DNA from: Pyrenochaeta sp. MPI-SDFR-AT-0127
Taxonomy: Eukaryota > Ascomycota > Dothideomycetes > Pleosporales > Cucurbitariaceae
DNA: 64,000 nt
Assembly (NCBI GenBank): GCA_020747015.1
Contig: JAGTJM010000068.1
Coordinates: forward strand, 1 to 64,000
Direction of reading: 5' to 3'
Position numbers and translations under genes: made by a program. The notes under the pieces were generated by a model. The model was not told where the DNA came from, did not search any database, and worked only from the letters and a program-made list of their open reading frames with translations. This document shows positions 42,390 to 52,891 of this stretch, one piece after another. The number at the start of each line of letters is the position of its first letter. Positions within the stretch are counted from its first letter, which is position 1.

Positions 42390-44084
42390 ATGTCCACCAT
42401 GTCCGTCGCAGCGCTGTCCAAGTCGCTGCCCAAGCCAAAGTACACGGGCGAAGAAGAGGAGCTCACTCGAAGCACGCGCGTGCTCAGCACCGAGCAGTTC
42501 GAGACACAGGTTGCAAGGCGCCAGCATGGCCCTCCTGCGTACGGCAGCAGGCAGAGCTGGCGCCCACGCTCGGCGGAAGACTTTGGCGATGGCGGCGCGT
42601 TCCCAGAGGTCCATGTCGCCCAGTACCCACTCGACATGGGCAGGAAAGGCACCCCGTCCACATCAAACGCGATTGTACGGAGAGTCGACGGCGAGGGCAA
42701 AACCAAGTACGATGAGATTGCGAGACGGGGCCACAGCGAATCGAGGATTGTGCAGGCGAGCTTCAAGGACCTGATCCCGCTGCGCCAACAGGCAGATGCT
42801 GGAGAGCTGGACCTCGCCCGTCCCAGCCAGGAAGTGGTGCAGGCGACCAAAGAGAAGACAGAGCAGGCGCTCATGGCGCTGGTCGCTGGGCAGACTGCGG
42901 CGCAGAAGCCAAAGAACGTGCAGGGCCGCAAGAACGACGAACCCACCTTTGTGCGCTACACACCAACTGCGCAGATGGGCGAGGCGCAAGGAATGACGCG
43001 TATCTTCAAGATTCAGCAACGGCAGATTGACCCCATGGAGCCGCCAAAGTTCAAGCACAAGCGCATCCCTCGTGGACCTCCATCACCGCCACCGCCTGTC
43101 CTGCACTCGCCGCCGCGGAAGCTGACCGCCGAAGACCAAGAAATGTGGAAGATCCCACCGCCGATTAGTAACTGGAAGAATCCCAAGGGTTACACAGTGC
43201 CACTAGACAAGCGCCTTGCTGCAGATGGTCGGAGTCTCCAAGACATTACAATCAACGACAAGTTTGCACAGTTCGGCGAAGCGCTGCAGGCGGCAGATCG
43301 ACACGCTCGAGAAGAGGTCAAGCAGCGTGCCATTATGCAGCAGCGACTCGCAGAAAAGGAGAAGCTGCAGAAGGAGGATCATCTACGCAACCTCGCAAAA
43401 CAGGCCCGTGAGGAGCGTGCCAACGCCTCACGTCGACGATCACAGAGCGATTCAGACACCGACTCTGAAGAAGAGGAAGTGCGGAAGCGGCAGGATGCCC
43501 GCAAGGAACGCCGAGAAGACTTCCAGCGCGAGCTCCGCCAGTCTAAGATGGGAACCGAGCGCAAGATTCAAATGCTTGCTCGTGAACAGAATCGAGACAT
43601 CTCGGAAAAGGTTGCCCTTGGTCTGGCCAAGCCTACTCAAAGTGGAGAGTCCATGTACGACTCTCGATTGTTCAACCAGTCCAGTGGATTCAACTCGGGA
43701 TTCAACGAGGACAATCATTACGACAAGCCTCTGTTCGCCGCCCAGGACGCTATCAGCAGCATTTACCGTCCGAGCATCCAACAAGACGACGGAGAGGACG
43801 AGGGTCAGACATATGACAGACTCACAAAGTCTAGCAAGTTTGAGGTGCTGGGTAAAGCAAAGGAGGGCTTCAAGGGCGCAGACCTGCAGGAGCCTCGCGA
43901 GGGCCCCGTCCAGTTCGAAAAGGATACAGATGACCCGTTCAACATCAACCAGATGATTAGCGAAGTACGAGGGGAAAAGTCTGATGGCAAATCCGCCGAG
44001 AAGACTGGGGAGAAGCGCTATGGTCTCCAAGAGCCAGAGGGGAGGTCTGCAAAACGCGCGAGAGTCGATGATGACAGCGATTGA
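42390..44084 (+). CDS. prp45: SNW/SKIP splicing factor, Prp45 orthologue
   Basis: A single exon; from the ATG at 42390 it encodes 564 residues (an alternative ATG lies at 42399). The SNW domain spans about 150-330. Its diagnostic core is at residue 260: SNWKNPKGYTVPLDKRLAAD, preceded by the PPKFKHKRIPRGPPSPPPP linker. A long charged helix region follows (about 285-420; QQRLAEKEKLQKEDHLRNLA). The C-terminus is acidic/basic mixed and ends with an SAKRARVDDD nuclear-type signal. The protein is a component of the NineTeen complex and catalytic spliceosome and a transcription co-regulator in the nucleus. The frame upstream to 42186 is open but lacks conserved character, so it is taken as leader. 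Confidence 0.93.
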   Translation: MSTMSVAALSKSLPKPKYTGEEEELTRSTRVLSTEQFETQVARRQHGPPAYGSRQSWRPRSAEDFGDGGAFPEVHVAQYPLDMGRKGTPSTSNAIVRRVDGEGKTKYDEIARRGHSESRIVQASFKDLIPLRQQADAGELDLARPSQEVVQATKEKTEQALMALVAGQTAAQKPKNVQGRKNDEPTFVRYTPTAQMGEAQGMTRIFKIQQRQIDPMEPPKFKHKRIPRGPPSPPPPVLHSPPRKLTAEDQEMWKIPPPISNWKNPKGYTVPLDKRLAADGRSLQDITINDKFAQFGEALQAADRHAREEVKQRAIMQQRLAEKEKLQKEDHLRNLAKQAREERANASRRRSQSDSDTDSEEEEVRKRQDARKERREDFQRELRQSKMGTERKIQMLAREQNRDISEKVALGLAKPTQSGESMYDSRLFNQSSGFNSGFNEDNHYDKPLFAAQDAISSIYRPSIQQDDGEDEGQTYDRLTKSSKFEVLGKAKEGFKGADLQEPREGPVQFEKDTDDPFNINQMISEVRGEKSDGKSAEKTGEKRYGLQEPEGRSAKRARVDDDSD

Positions 44085-44698
44085 TTGGGATATTCGTTTC
44101 TTGTAAACTTTGTATGCATAGCACGTTCAGGAGTCTGTGTGGGTACTTCAGATTGCTCCAGCGGTAGGCTTTGGACGCCGGATTTTGTCGAGCATAGACA
44201 GGCTTATTCAGCCAGCATTGAATATAATTTTCGGAACCTACTTGGCAACCTGAATCGGGGTGTGAGCGTATCGTGAAACTCGGCCTGACAGTGGATTGGC
44301 GGCTATGTACCTGAGCTGTCATTTGTTTTAGTATCCCTGGCGCCCATCACCAGAACGCACCCGACTTTAACAAGGTGCTGACTATCTTTGTTCTCATCAC
44401 ATTATACCTGATTGGTTGACCTGAGCTTCGGAATCCTAGGTTCGGATGGCGCACCTCGACCGACGTCAACTCCCGCAACACCATGGCTCCACAGCCCCGC
44501 GTGCCTTTTCTTGCAGGGTCCAGATTGTCGGACCCTTAAAAGGCTGCTCCAACGCGCTTTGATGTCCTGCTTTGATTGTCTGCTAATTATCTCTTCAACT
44601 CCACTTATCTTGACAGAGCTACTCATAAAGAACCCCTTCTCATCCCATCTTCTGCTGCATACGATTGATTGACTATAAGGGGAGGACAGGAGACAATC
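44085..44698. other. Intergenic, no gene seen
   Basis: Between prp45 and the dioxygenase gene. Short frames only. Confidence 0.4.
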
Positions 44699-45830
44699 AT
44701 GACATCCCACGCTCCCGCAGTACCAAATGCTAAACAGCACAAGTACAACCCGGATTTCACAGCTGCGGTGATCAATGCGACTGGACCAAAAGCTTCGCCT
44801 CGTGTGAGACAGCTCACAGCGGGTTTGATACAGCATCTCCATGACTTTGCACGGGAGAACGAGCTCACAGTCGACGAATGGATGATTGGCGTAGAACTTG
44901 TAATACCTTCCCGTGTTCCCAGCACCTTTATACGCCTTTTACTAATATGCCTTCCCAGATGAATGCGGCAGGCCAAATGTCCGACTCGAAACGCAACGAA
45001 GGCCAACTCGTCTGCGACGTCCTAGGCCTCGAATCCCTCGTCGACGAAATAACCTACAAACTCGCCTCCGCGGCGGCCGACGAGCCCACCGCCACCGCCA
45101 TCCTGGGCCCCTTTTACCGGCACAATGCGCCCAAGCTGCCCATGGGGGGCTGCATTGTTGCGTCGCTGCCCAAGGACCTGGAGAAGGAGGGCGACAGGAC
45201 CTGGATGCATGGCACGGTGACGGATTTCCGCACGGGCGAGCCGATTGAGGGCGCCGTCATGGATGTCTGGCACACTGCCCCAAATGGCTTGTATGAGCAG
45301 CAGGATCCCGACCAGCCGGAGATGAATCTTAGAGGCACGTTTACCACGGGTAAGGATGGAAAGTATGATTTTTACTGCCTGAGGCCAGTGCCGTATCCGA
45401 TTCCATATGGTAAGTGAACGTTTGTACGTGATATATGTAAGATGTATACTTACATTTTATCTTCTACTCTTAGATGGACCAGCAGGCAAAATATTGCAGG
45501 CTCTTGACAGACACCCCTTCAGACCAGCACATATCCATTTCTTGGTAAGTCTACACCATTCAGTCATGCTGCACCAACCTCGCTAACCGCAAACAGCTCA
45601 AAGCACCAGGCTACAAACCCATCGTCACACAGATCTTCGACCGCAACAGCAAGTACATTGAAGACGACGCAGTGTTCGCGGTCAAGGACTCGCTCCTCGT
45701 CGACTTCAAGCCGTTCCAGGGCGATCCAAAGGCAGACTTTGAGTTGCCGTATGACTTCAAGATGGCGAGCTTTGAGGATGCAAATAAGCATTCTGCTGCC
45801 GGGGCGACGGAGCAGAGTTCAGGGAGTTAG
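44699..45830 (+). CDS. Intradiol ring-cleavage dioxygenase (catechol/hydroxyquinol 1,2-type)
   Basis: Exons 44699-44899, 44959-45409, 45474-45544 and 45597-45830 give 318 residues. Donors are GTAATA, GTAAGT and GTAAGT; all frames join. The N-terminal helical domain (to about 110) carries SPRVRQLTAGLIQHLHDFARE and DEWMIGVEL, and after the first splice QMSDSKRNEGQLVCDVLGLESLVDEIT. The catalytic barrel supplies the four iron ligands: Tyr179 (GLYEQQ), Tyr213 (VPYPIPYDGP), His237 and His239 (RPAHIHF). The PVPYPIP-x-DGP form is closer to hydroxyquinol 1,2-dioxygenase than to classic catechol enzymes. It opens aromatic rings between two hydroxyls, with O2, in the cytosol as part of aromatic or phenolic catabolism. 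No signal peptide. Confidence 0.93.
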
Positions 45831-46568
45831 TGGGGATGTTTTTGGAGCATAATAGCAATGCTGAATAGTTATATTCCTCGAAATCAAAAAGTGAACCTTA
45901 CAAAAGCAGAAATTGTAGCTAGCGGAACAACTAATTCTCTACCAATCACTGTATAGTCCTCCATCGCCCAGTCCAGTAGTGCAAGATGGGGCGCTGCATA
46001 GTCATCTGACCATGAAATAAAACGTACTAGGTATAGGAACAGAAAATCTCAATACTCCACGTGTTTGGTCCGGAAGCCACGCTACGCTTGTGTTTTGTTA
46101 CGTACACTTGGGCGTTCCGACACCAAGCGCGTTGTCACTCCGAATCCGCACTGACTCCCCCGCGTTTTGGGTGGCTTGAATGCTCCGACTCCACTCCACT
46201 TACCGTTGCCAACCGAACCGCGGTTGTGTCCAGTACGCCTTACACGCCCTACGCCGACGGTACATGATGTGTTTCTTCTGTGTTATCTTCTTTCAACATT
46301 CTCTCACAACTTGCAGGCTCATATCTTAGAGAGGGTCTTGGCTTACTTCCTGATTAGGTAGGTGGATGGGATGGTGGTGCATTTCCGCTTGCAAGGGTGG
46401 GGATTGGATTTCCTACCATGCGTCGCTTTGACTGATTGTGCAATGCTGATTTGTAGTAGGTGATACGAGTTCCAACGCTTATCAGCTCGGCTCATTTAGA
46501 GTGTTATTTCGCCTCTGCTTGTGTCTGGACACCTACAACATACGGGGAAAGAGCTGGCATCAGAAACC
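45831..46568. other. Intergenic, no gene seen
   Basis: 3' flank of the dioxygenase gene and promoter/leader of the decarboxylase gene. Short frames only. Confidence 0.4.
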
Positions 46569-48566
46569 ATGGGCGACCCAAACACCACCCCTGGCAAAAT
46601 CACCCTGGGACGCTACATGTGGGAGCGTATCCACCAAGTCGGCATTGATACCATCTTCGGCGTTCCTGGTGACTTCAATCTTCAATTCCTCGACTACATC
46701 TTCCAGACTCCAGGCCTCTCATGGTGCGGCAACCAGAACGAACTCAACGCTGCCTACGCTGCGGACGGATATGCAAGAATCAAGGGCGTCCCGGGATGTG
46801 TTGTGACTACGCATGGCGTGGGAGAGTTGAGTGCTCTCAATGGCATTGCTGGAAGTATGTCCGAGCAGGTGAAGGTGATTCATGTTGTGGGGCAGACGAC
46901 AAGAGCTATGCAAAACAATCACATGATGATCCACCATTCTATTGGCAACAAGCCCGATCACCAGCAGTACAATAAGGCCAGCGCAGGATTGAGATACACT
47001 GCTGCAGAACTGTGGGATGTCAAGACTGCACCGGCAGAAATTGATCGTGTCATCAGGGAGTGCTTCATCAAGTCTGGACCTGTGTACATTTTCCTGCCAC
47101 TGGATTTGAGCGCTGAGAAGGTGGATTCAAGTCTTTTAGACACTCCAATCGATGTCGAACCACATGTTGACACCGCTGCACAAGACGCCGCAGTAAAGGC
47201 CATTGTCTCTGAGCTATCCGCGGCCAAACACCCCTCCTTACTCATTGACGCATGGGTCCAGCGCTTCGGCGCAGCATCTGAAGCCCAGGAACTCGTCAAG
47301 AAACTCAGTGTGCCATTTTTCTCAGCAAACATGGGCAAAGGCATTGTCGACGAATCTCTCGAGACGTATGTTGGCGTGTGGAACGGCGAGGTCAGCTCTC
47401 CTGGCGTCAAAGAGGCTGCGAAAGCCGCAGACCTTGTAGTCACTTTGGGCTACATTCCTGCAGACACAAATTCTGCTTCTTTCTCACGGAAGCTTGATGC
47501 TGGGAACAGTGTTCACATCAATCCACATGACGTTGTGGTAAGTTTCCTTAATTAGTGCAATATTTACTTTTGCAGCAGTTACTAATATTAAATATTAATA
47601 GGTTAAAGGAAAGACATATTCAAACACATTCATAAAACCACTTCTTGCAGCATTGACCCAAGCTCTTCCATCCACGCCACAGCATAAAATCGCAAAAGCC
47701 ATTCTCCCGCCTCCTCGGACACCGCTCGACAAGGACGCCACAAAACTGACCCAGTCCTGGCTCTGGCCTACAATCGAGTCCTTCATCCGCCCCGGGGACG
47801 TCATCGTCAGCGAAACAGGGACCTCCAACTTCGGCCTCTGCGACATCGCATTCCCCGAGAACGTCAAGCTCGTGACGCAGATCTACTACGGCAGCATAGG
47901 CTTCGCCACGGCAGCAACGCTCGGCGTGGATATGGCGCGGACTGAAGTAGCCAAGAAGACAGGAGCCAAGGGAAGAACCATACTGTCTACCGGCGATGGC
48001 AGCATGGCACTCACCATCCAGGAAATCGGCACAATGATCAAGGCAAAGTGCAAGATTCTCATCTTCGTCATCAACAACCAGGGCTACACGATTGAACGCT
48101 TGATCTGGGGAGCGAAAGAAGGTGAGTAAACTGCATTCCTTGTACCGAAGAGTCGTCTCTCTCTCTCAATCGACTTTTTCCAGAGAAAACAAATCGGAAG
48201 CTTTTGGAGAAAAGATAATGAGAATGAGTGCTAATGCATGGTTCAGCATACAACGACATCGTTCCAACAAACTATCAATACCTCCTTCCCCTTTTCCACC
48301 ACCCTGCGCCAGAATCCTCATTCCACCGCGCAACAACCAAAGCTGAGCTCACAGAGATTCTCGCAAAGCCTCAAGTGCAGGACCCGCCTAATGTGCAGCT
48401 GGTGGAGCTGGTGCTGGACAAGCTGGACACGGCCTGGAAGCTCGGCACGGTTTTGGCGTGGAGAAGCGCAGAGCACAAGGAGTACCTGACTAACGAGGGC
48501 TTTGTCGATACATATGGAGGATGGGGACTAGATGGAGAGGCTGGTGGGGATGTGAAGTGGAGTTGA
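46569..48566 (+). CDS. PDC: Pyruvate decarboxylase (thiamine-diphosphate enzyme)
   Basis: Exons 46569-47537, 47602-48121 and 48247-48566 give 602 residues. Donors are GTAAGT and GTGAGT; the joins restore DVV-VKGKTY and GAKE-AYND. N-terminal Pyr domain: GKITLGRYMWERIHQVGID, then the activating Glu in GNQNELNAAYAADGYAR and the HH pair in MMIHHSIGN. The C-terminal PP domain has the ThDP-Mg signature GDGSMALT... ending in VINN, then GYTIERLIWG. It converts pyruvate to acetaldehyde and CO2 in the cytosol for ethanolic fermentation or acetate formation. A related 2-oxo acid decarboxylase cannot be fully excluded. It is about 40 residues longer than the yeast enzyme, mostly between the Pyr and PP domains and at the C-terminus. 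Confidence 0.94.
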
Positions 48567-48782
48567 GGCAAGAACAAAAGTCACGTCTAACCAAGCAACC
48601 GTGTATTTAGATGAGCACATCACAAAGCATAGATAGATCATCATGTGAAGAAGTGGAAACCTTCTCGTGAGGTATGTTTTGTCAGAAGGCTACATTATAA
48701 TAGCCATTCCATCACCTGTAATCATTCCATCCATTCCGTCCGAAAAGACACCGTAGGAGATCATTACCAATGCGAGCTACAT

Positions 48783-50282
48783 CTACTCGTCAAGGAGCTT
48801 GAAGAAAGCCTCGCCCGAGGTCTCAGGCTTGCCCTTCTCGAGCTTCTTCTGGCCGAGCTTCTCCTTCGAGAAGGCAGCGGCATATGGGTTGAGACGGAGC
48901 TGTACCTGGAAGTTCTTGAGAGGGTTCTTCTTCTGTACAACACCACGCTTGGAGACGGCACCGCCACGGACGGGGCGGAGGACCTTCTGGACGTCGCTTG
49001 AGTTGATGATCTTGCTGAGGTCGGGCTGGCTCATGATGGTGGAGGGGAGGAGGAAGTCCTTCTTCAGCGCTGAGGGCTCGGTGGTGGAGCCGTAGATGGT
49101 ATCGAGAGCACCAAATGCGGACGAGGTCCAGACGATGAAGCGGCCAAGGTGACCACCGGGAGCGAGCTGGAGGAGGTTGAGCGAGTAGACTGATGAGGTC
49201 TCGACACCGGGGATGTTGCGGAAAGCAAGGACGAGCTCCTTGCCATCCTCATCAGGGTTGTAGATGACGAGGGGGCCACGGCGCTGCTTGTGGCGGCGGC
49301 CACGGAGCTTGCCCTTACCAGCACGGAGCTTGCGCGAGTTCTTGGCCTTCTCGACGTCAGCGCCGGCACCGACAGCCTTCAGCAGAGCAACGGCAGCGGA
49401 GGTCTTCCTGATGGCGGCATCGGCGAAAGCAGTGGAGGAGACGACGAGTGGGACCTCGGGGACACTGCTGATGTGGTGACCGCGGGCGAGGAGGAGAGCT
49501 GGGCTTCCTGACGCAGCAAGAGCAGAGGCGGTAGCGAAGCGCTTCTGGTTTAGGTTGATCTTCTGGTGCCACTTGCGCCAGACCTTGGTGGGAGCGAACA
49601 TGCGACCGGAGCGGCACATGTTACCGAACGCAGCTTGACCGGCACGGTGAGTTCCTCCACCAGAGACACGGGGAATACGGGCAACAGCGCGTCCAGTACC
49701 CCAGGACTCGGCAGAAGTCTGATGACCTGCCTTCTCGGAGCTGGTATACTATTAGATATGGGTTTTGGAGGCGCGTGAGGAAAGCTTACACAGCATAGGG
49801 CTGGCGGCGGTTCTTGTTCATGCCAGTGTGGACCGCATGGACGATATCCGGGCGGATAGGTGCCTGTCAAGAATGTTAGCATCCATGCCCGAAGAATTGG
49901 GGTTCAAAAGCGAAAATTTTCAAGGTCTGAGGACCTCTGAAGATTTGTCGCAGGTCTGAGAATAGAGACAGAGTTGAGGAGGGTTTGGTGCTCTCTGCGG
50001 CCGCCGAATCCAGACATGCTAGGAAGAGAATTCGTCGACTGGGCTAGGTTTGAGAACCACGATTGTTCCATTTGAGTCTCTGCCCAGTTCTGCTCTCTCA
50101 ATTCCATGTATATGTATTGGCTCAGCGGTCGTTGTAGCCTCCTGCCACTCCCTCTCTCTGTCCTAGACTGTGCGTGAACGGCAATGGCGGCGTGGACTGA
50201 CCTTGAAGACATTAGGGACGGTGACGGTGTCCTTGGTGGCCTCGCCCTTGGCGGAGATGACGGTGACGGTCGGCCTCGACAT
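48783..50282 (-). CDS. RPL4: 60S ribosomal protein uL4 (RPL4)
   Basis: Exons 50202-50282, 49790-49863 and 48783-49740 give 370 residues. Introns are 338 bp (49864-50201; GTCAGT donor) and 49 bp (49741-49789; GTAAGC donor). The start MSRPTVTVISAKGE is followed by the uL4 core: PIRPDIVHAVHTGMNKNRRQPYA, then SEKAGHQTSAESWGTGRAVARIPR, GGGTHRAGQAAFGNMCRSGRMFAPTK and WRKWHQKINLNQKRFA. The basic loop (SRKLRAGKGKLRGRRHKQRRGP) lines the exit tunnel. The tail is the eukaryotic extension. An essential large-subunit protein. The early long intron is typical of fungal ribosomal-protein genes. The gene is convergent with the decarboxylase gene (216 bp apart). Confidence 0.96.
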
Positions 50283-52891
50283 GTTGGCAGTGTTGGGCGT
50301 TGCTGCTGTTGTTAGTCGTCGCAATGTTGAAGTCGCGAATTGTCAACCAACTCTAATTTTCGAGTTGTGGGTGCTGACTAACCAAAACTCTTGGCGCTCG
50401 ACTATGCCATGGTGGGCCGCGACACTCATCACGTGCACTTCCTACCCTCCACCTAGGAAGTGCTTGTTGCTTTTTGCAGGCGAAATGGTAGGCTGCTGAA
50501 GTGAAACGCTTGCCTTGTTTCTTAAACGCGCTCATCTTACTGAGCCTTGCTGTGCACCTCGTTCATTTGGATATCTTTCTACGTACAAGTGAAGTGTACA
50601 GGACCCTCATGATTTGCAGGGCGCTCAATCTCAGCTTCATGATGCATGTATGGATTCTGGAAATAACCACGGACGTGCAGAGTGCTGGCGCTTATAGCGG
50701 TAACAGATATGGGTATGCGTCATGCTATAGGTTATGAAACAAAGGCAAGGTCGATAGAGCGCAACCATTGCTCATCTTAGTAACCCCAGTGCAACAGAAA
50801 CGCCAGTCATTCCTGGCTACTTCCAGCGGCTAAAGATTGGCCACGCGTAGAATCATACCTATGCATCCTCGGTCTATACCGAGATTACTGGTTGATATGC
50901 GATTTACCTCTAACTCGCGTGTTGGCCATGTCAGATGTAGTCAGGTTTCTTCATCCGGAACAGTTGTGTCCGGCTTCTACATGTCTCTTGTATAGTTGAG
51001 CCATCGATTGAAATGACCCTCAAGCCTGCTGACCTAACTTCAAACATTGGGTAAGCTACTGTGTCTATGTCATACGCGTGATCTTTGCAAGGGCGCCACG
51101 TAGGCGTTTGGCAGCATAATAGATCGATATACGACCTTCTCGTGAAGCTCGACGGCTCAGGGAACCTGGCGATGCGGAGATGTACGCTCTCACCAGCCAA
51201 AAGGCGTTGCTTGTTTCGGCCACGGCCACAGTCGACCCGCTGTCACTGTTTTCTCGGGCCTGTATATCTTGCGGTGAAACCATGGCATAATGTGCTTGAT
51301 CGCAAGATCGAATGCCACCTCTCAAGGTGGTACTGACCCGTTGGATCTTCGCAAGGATTCCACGGCTCGCAATCGCAATTCTTCCGCGAAGGGAAATTTG
51401 CGGTTACAAAGCAGCGCTGAAACAGCTTGGGGCCGTTGTCTGTCCGAATTGGGCACCCTGGAGGGAATAAAAGGACGGCACAACCAACACACGGGAACCA
51501 GAAACGGGTGAAGGAGATTTGTGGCAGCAACCACAGCCGATGCTGCTGCGGCTCTGGCAAACGGCCCTGTTGTGCTGGCAGAACGCGTCGCACAAGGCTT
51601 GTGATGAGCTGCTTGCACCGCAGCAGCTGTCAAGGCTGGCAAAGGTGAAACCGCACCGCTTACGCACATGACAACAAGTGCTGGATTACGCGGTGCGTCG
51701 TCGCAAGTACCGGGCAGCATCCTCTGGCACCCCGCCAACGAGTGGGTCGTTGGTTTTTGCACGGAGAGGCCTTGTGTTTCACGTCAGAAATATTTGCTGT
51801 CCGACTGTTTGGCATGCCCGTTGCCGTCAAACTGAAGTGGAGTGAGACGGGCAATTGTGGGCAGTGAGTGTTTTCACGCAGCCCGGCCAGACCCTGCTAT
51901 AGCGGGCTGCGGATCGTGTCTGGGGTTTGCTGCAGTCCGGTTCAGGCCTTTCGCTGGTCTCTCGTCTAGCTGTCCCGCCCTCGCGAATGCAGGCCTCAGG
52001 GGGCCTTCGTTGGGGCCGTCCCCGGGTGAGCAGAGGGTTGGGGGGGGGACAGACAATGGGAAAAAGCAGATGGCAGCTGGACGAGGGCATTCAGCAGCGC
52101 TGAGTATTTCTGCCAAAGCCTGGCGCGAACGGGCCTGGCTGGCATTTTGTAGGGATGGCTCGTGAGTGGTGTCGTGCCCTCCAGGCGTGCTCATCTGCCT
52201 GGTGCTCCTAGTGGTCGCAGCTCCCTCGTAGCGCACGGCTGGCGGTTTCTATTTTGGGGCGGCCGGCGCTTGTTAGCGCTTTTGGCTCGTCTCCCCCATC
52301 CTCACCACACACCCATTGAGCGTCGCCACGACCACACAGCCAACTCGCCGCCCTCTTGCACGAACCCTCCCCTCCCACCCCCCCTTCCCTCCCCAGGCGG
52401 CAGCGGCTCTGCGATCGACCGGCTTCCCTCGCCCGCTCCAAGCTGGTCACTCCCTCCTGCACTCCGCCAATTCACCGTGTGTCGCGACGACGCCTGTGTC
52501 CACTGCCAAAACGCGAGCCAACCTGCACCTGCACCTGCGCCTGCGCCTGCACCAGCTCAGCAGCGCAATCACGAGGGGCCCACAGCTTCACCTCGATTCG
52601 ACTCTTCTTCTCCCGCGCCGCATCCTCAAGGCAAGGCGCATCGCCGGCCTAGTCGCTCCCTCAGGCGCTTAGTCGAGGATCTGGTATTCTCGCTCTCCAA
52701 CCCACATACTGCGCTGCTCCACGCTGCTGCTGGCAACTAGGTGCGTCCTGCATGCTCTCCCAGTGTCCCCCATCCTCGCTCCTGCCTCTCTCTACCCGCC
52801 TGCTGTCCGCCTACCCGGCCCGTGTTTGTCTGAGCACGGCAGCGCACGCGCAATCGTCGACTGTCAACCGTTTCCTGCCTCCTGCTTGACC
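50283..52891. other. Long divergent intergenic / leader region
   Basis: About 2.6 kb between RPL4 (-) and the phosphatase gene (+). The first part holds the RPL4 promoter. From 52160 the sequence is C-rich with a CACCTG/CGCCTG-type hexamer array (about 52523-52553), like a long leader of the phosphatase gene. Frames in this part are Pro/Ser-biased and have no domain. The phosphatase frame is open back to 52763 but the first ATG is at 52892. Confidence 0.45.

Noticed and set aside
52162..52740. 192-codon plus frame before the phosphatase gene
   Set aside because: Pro/Ser/Arg bias from C-rich leader with a hexamer array; no conserved pattern. It is more likely the leader.
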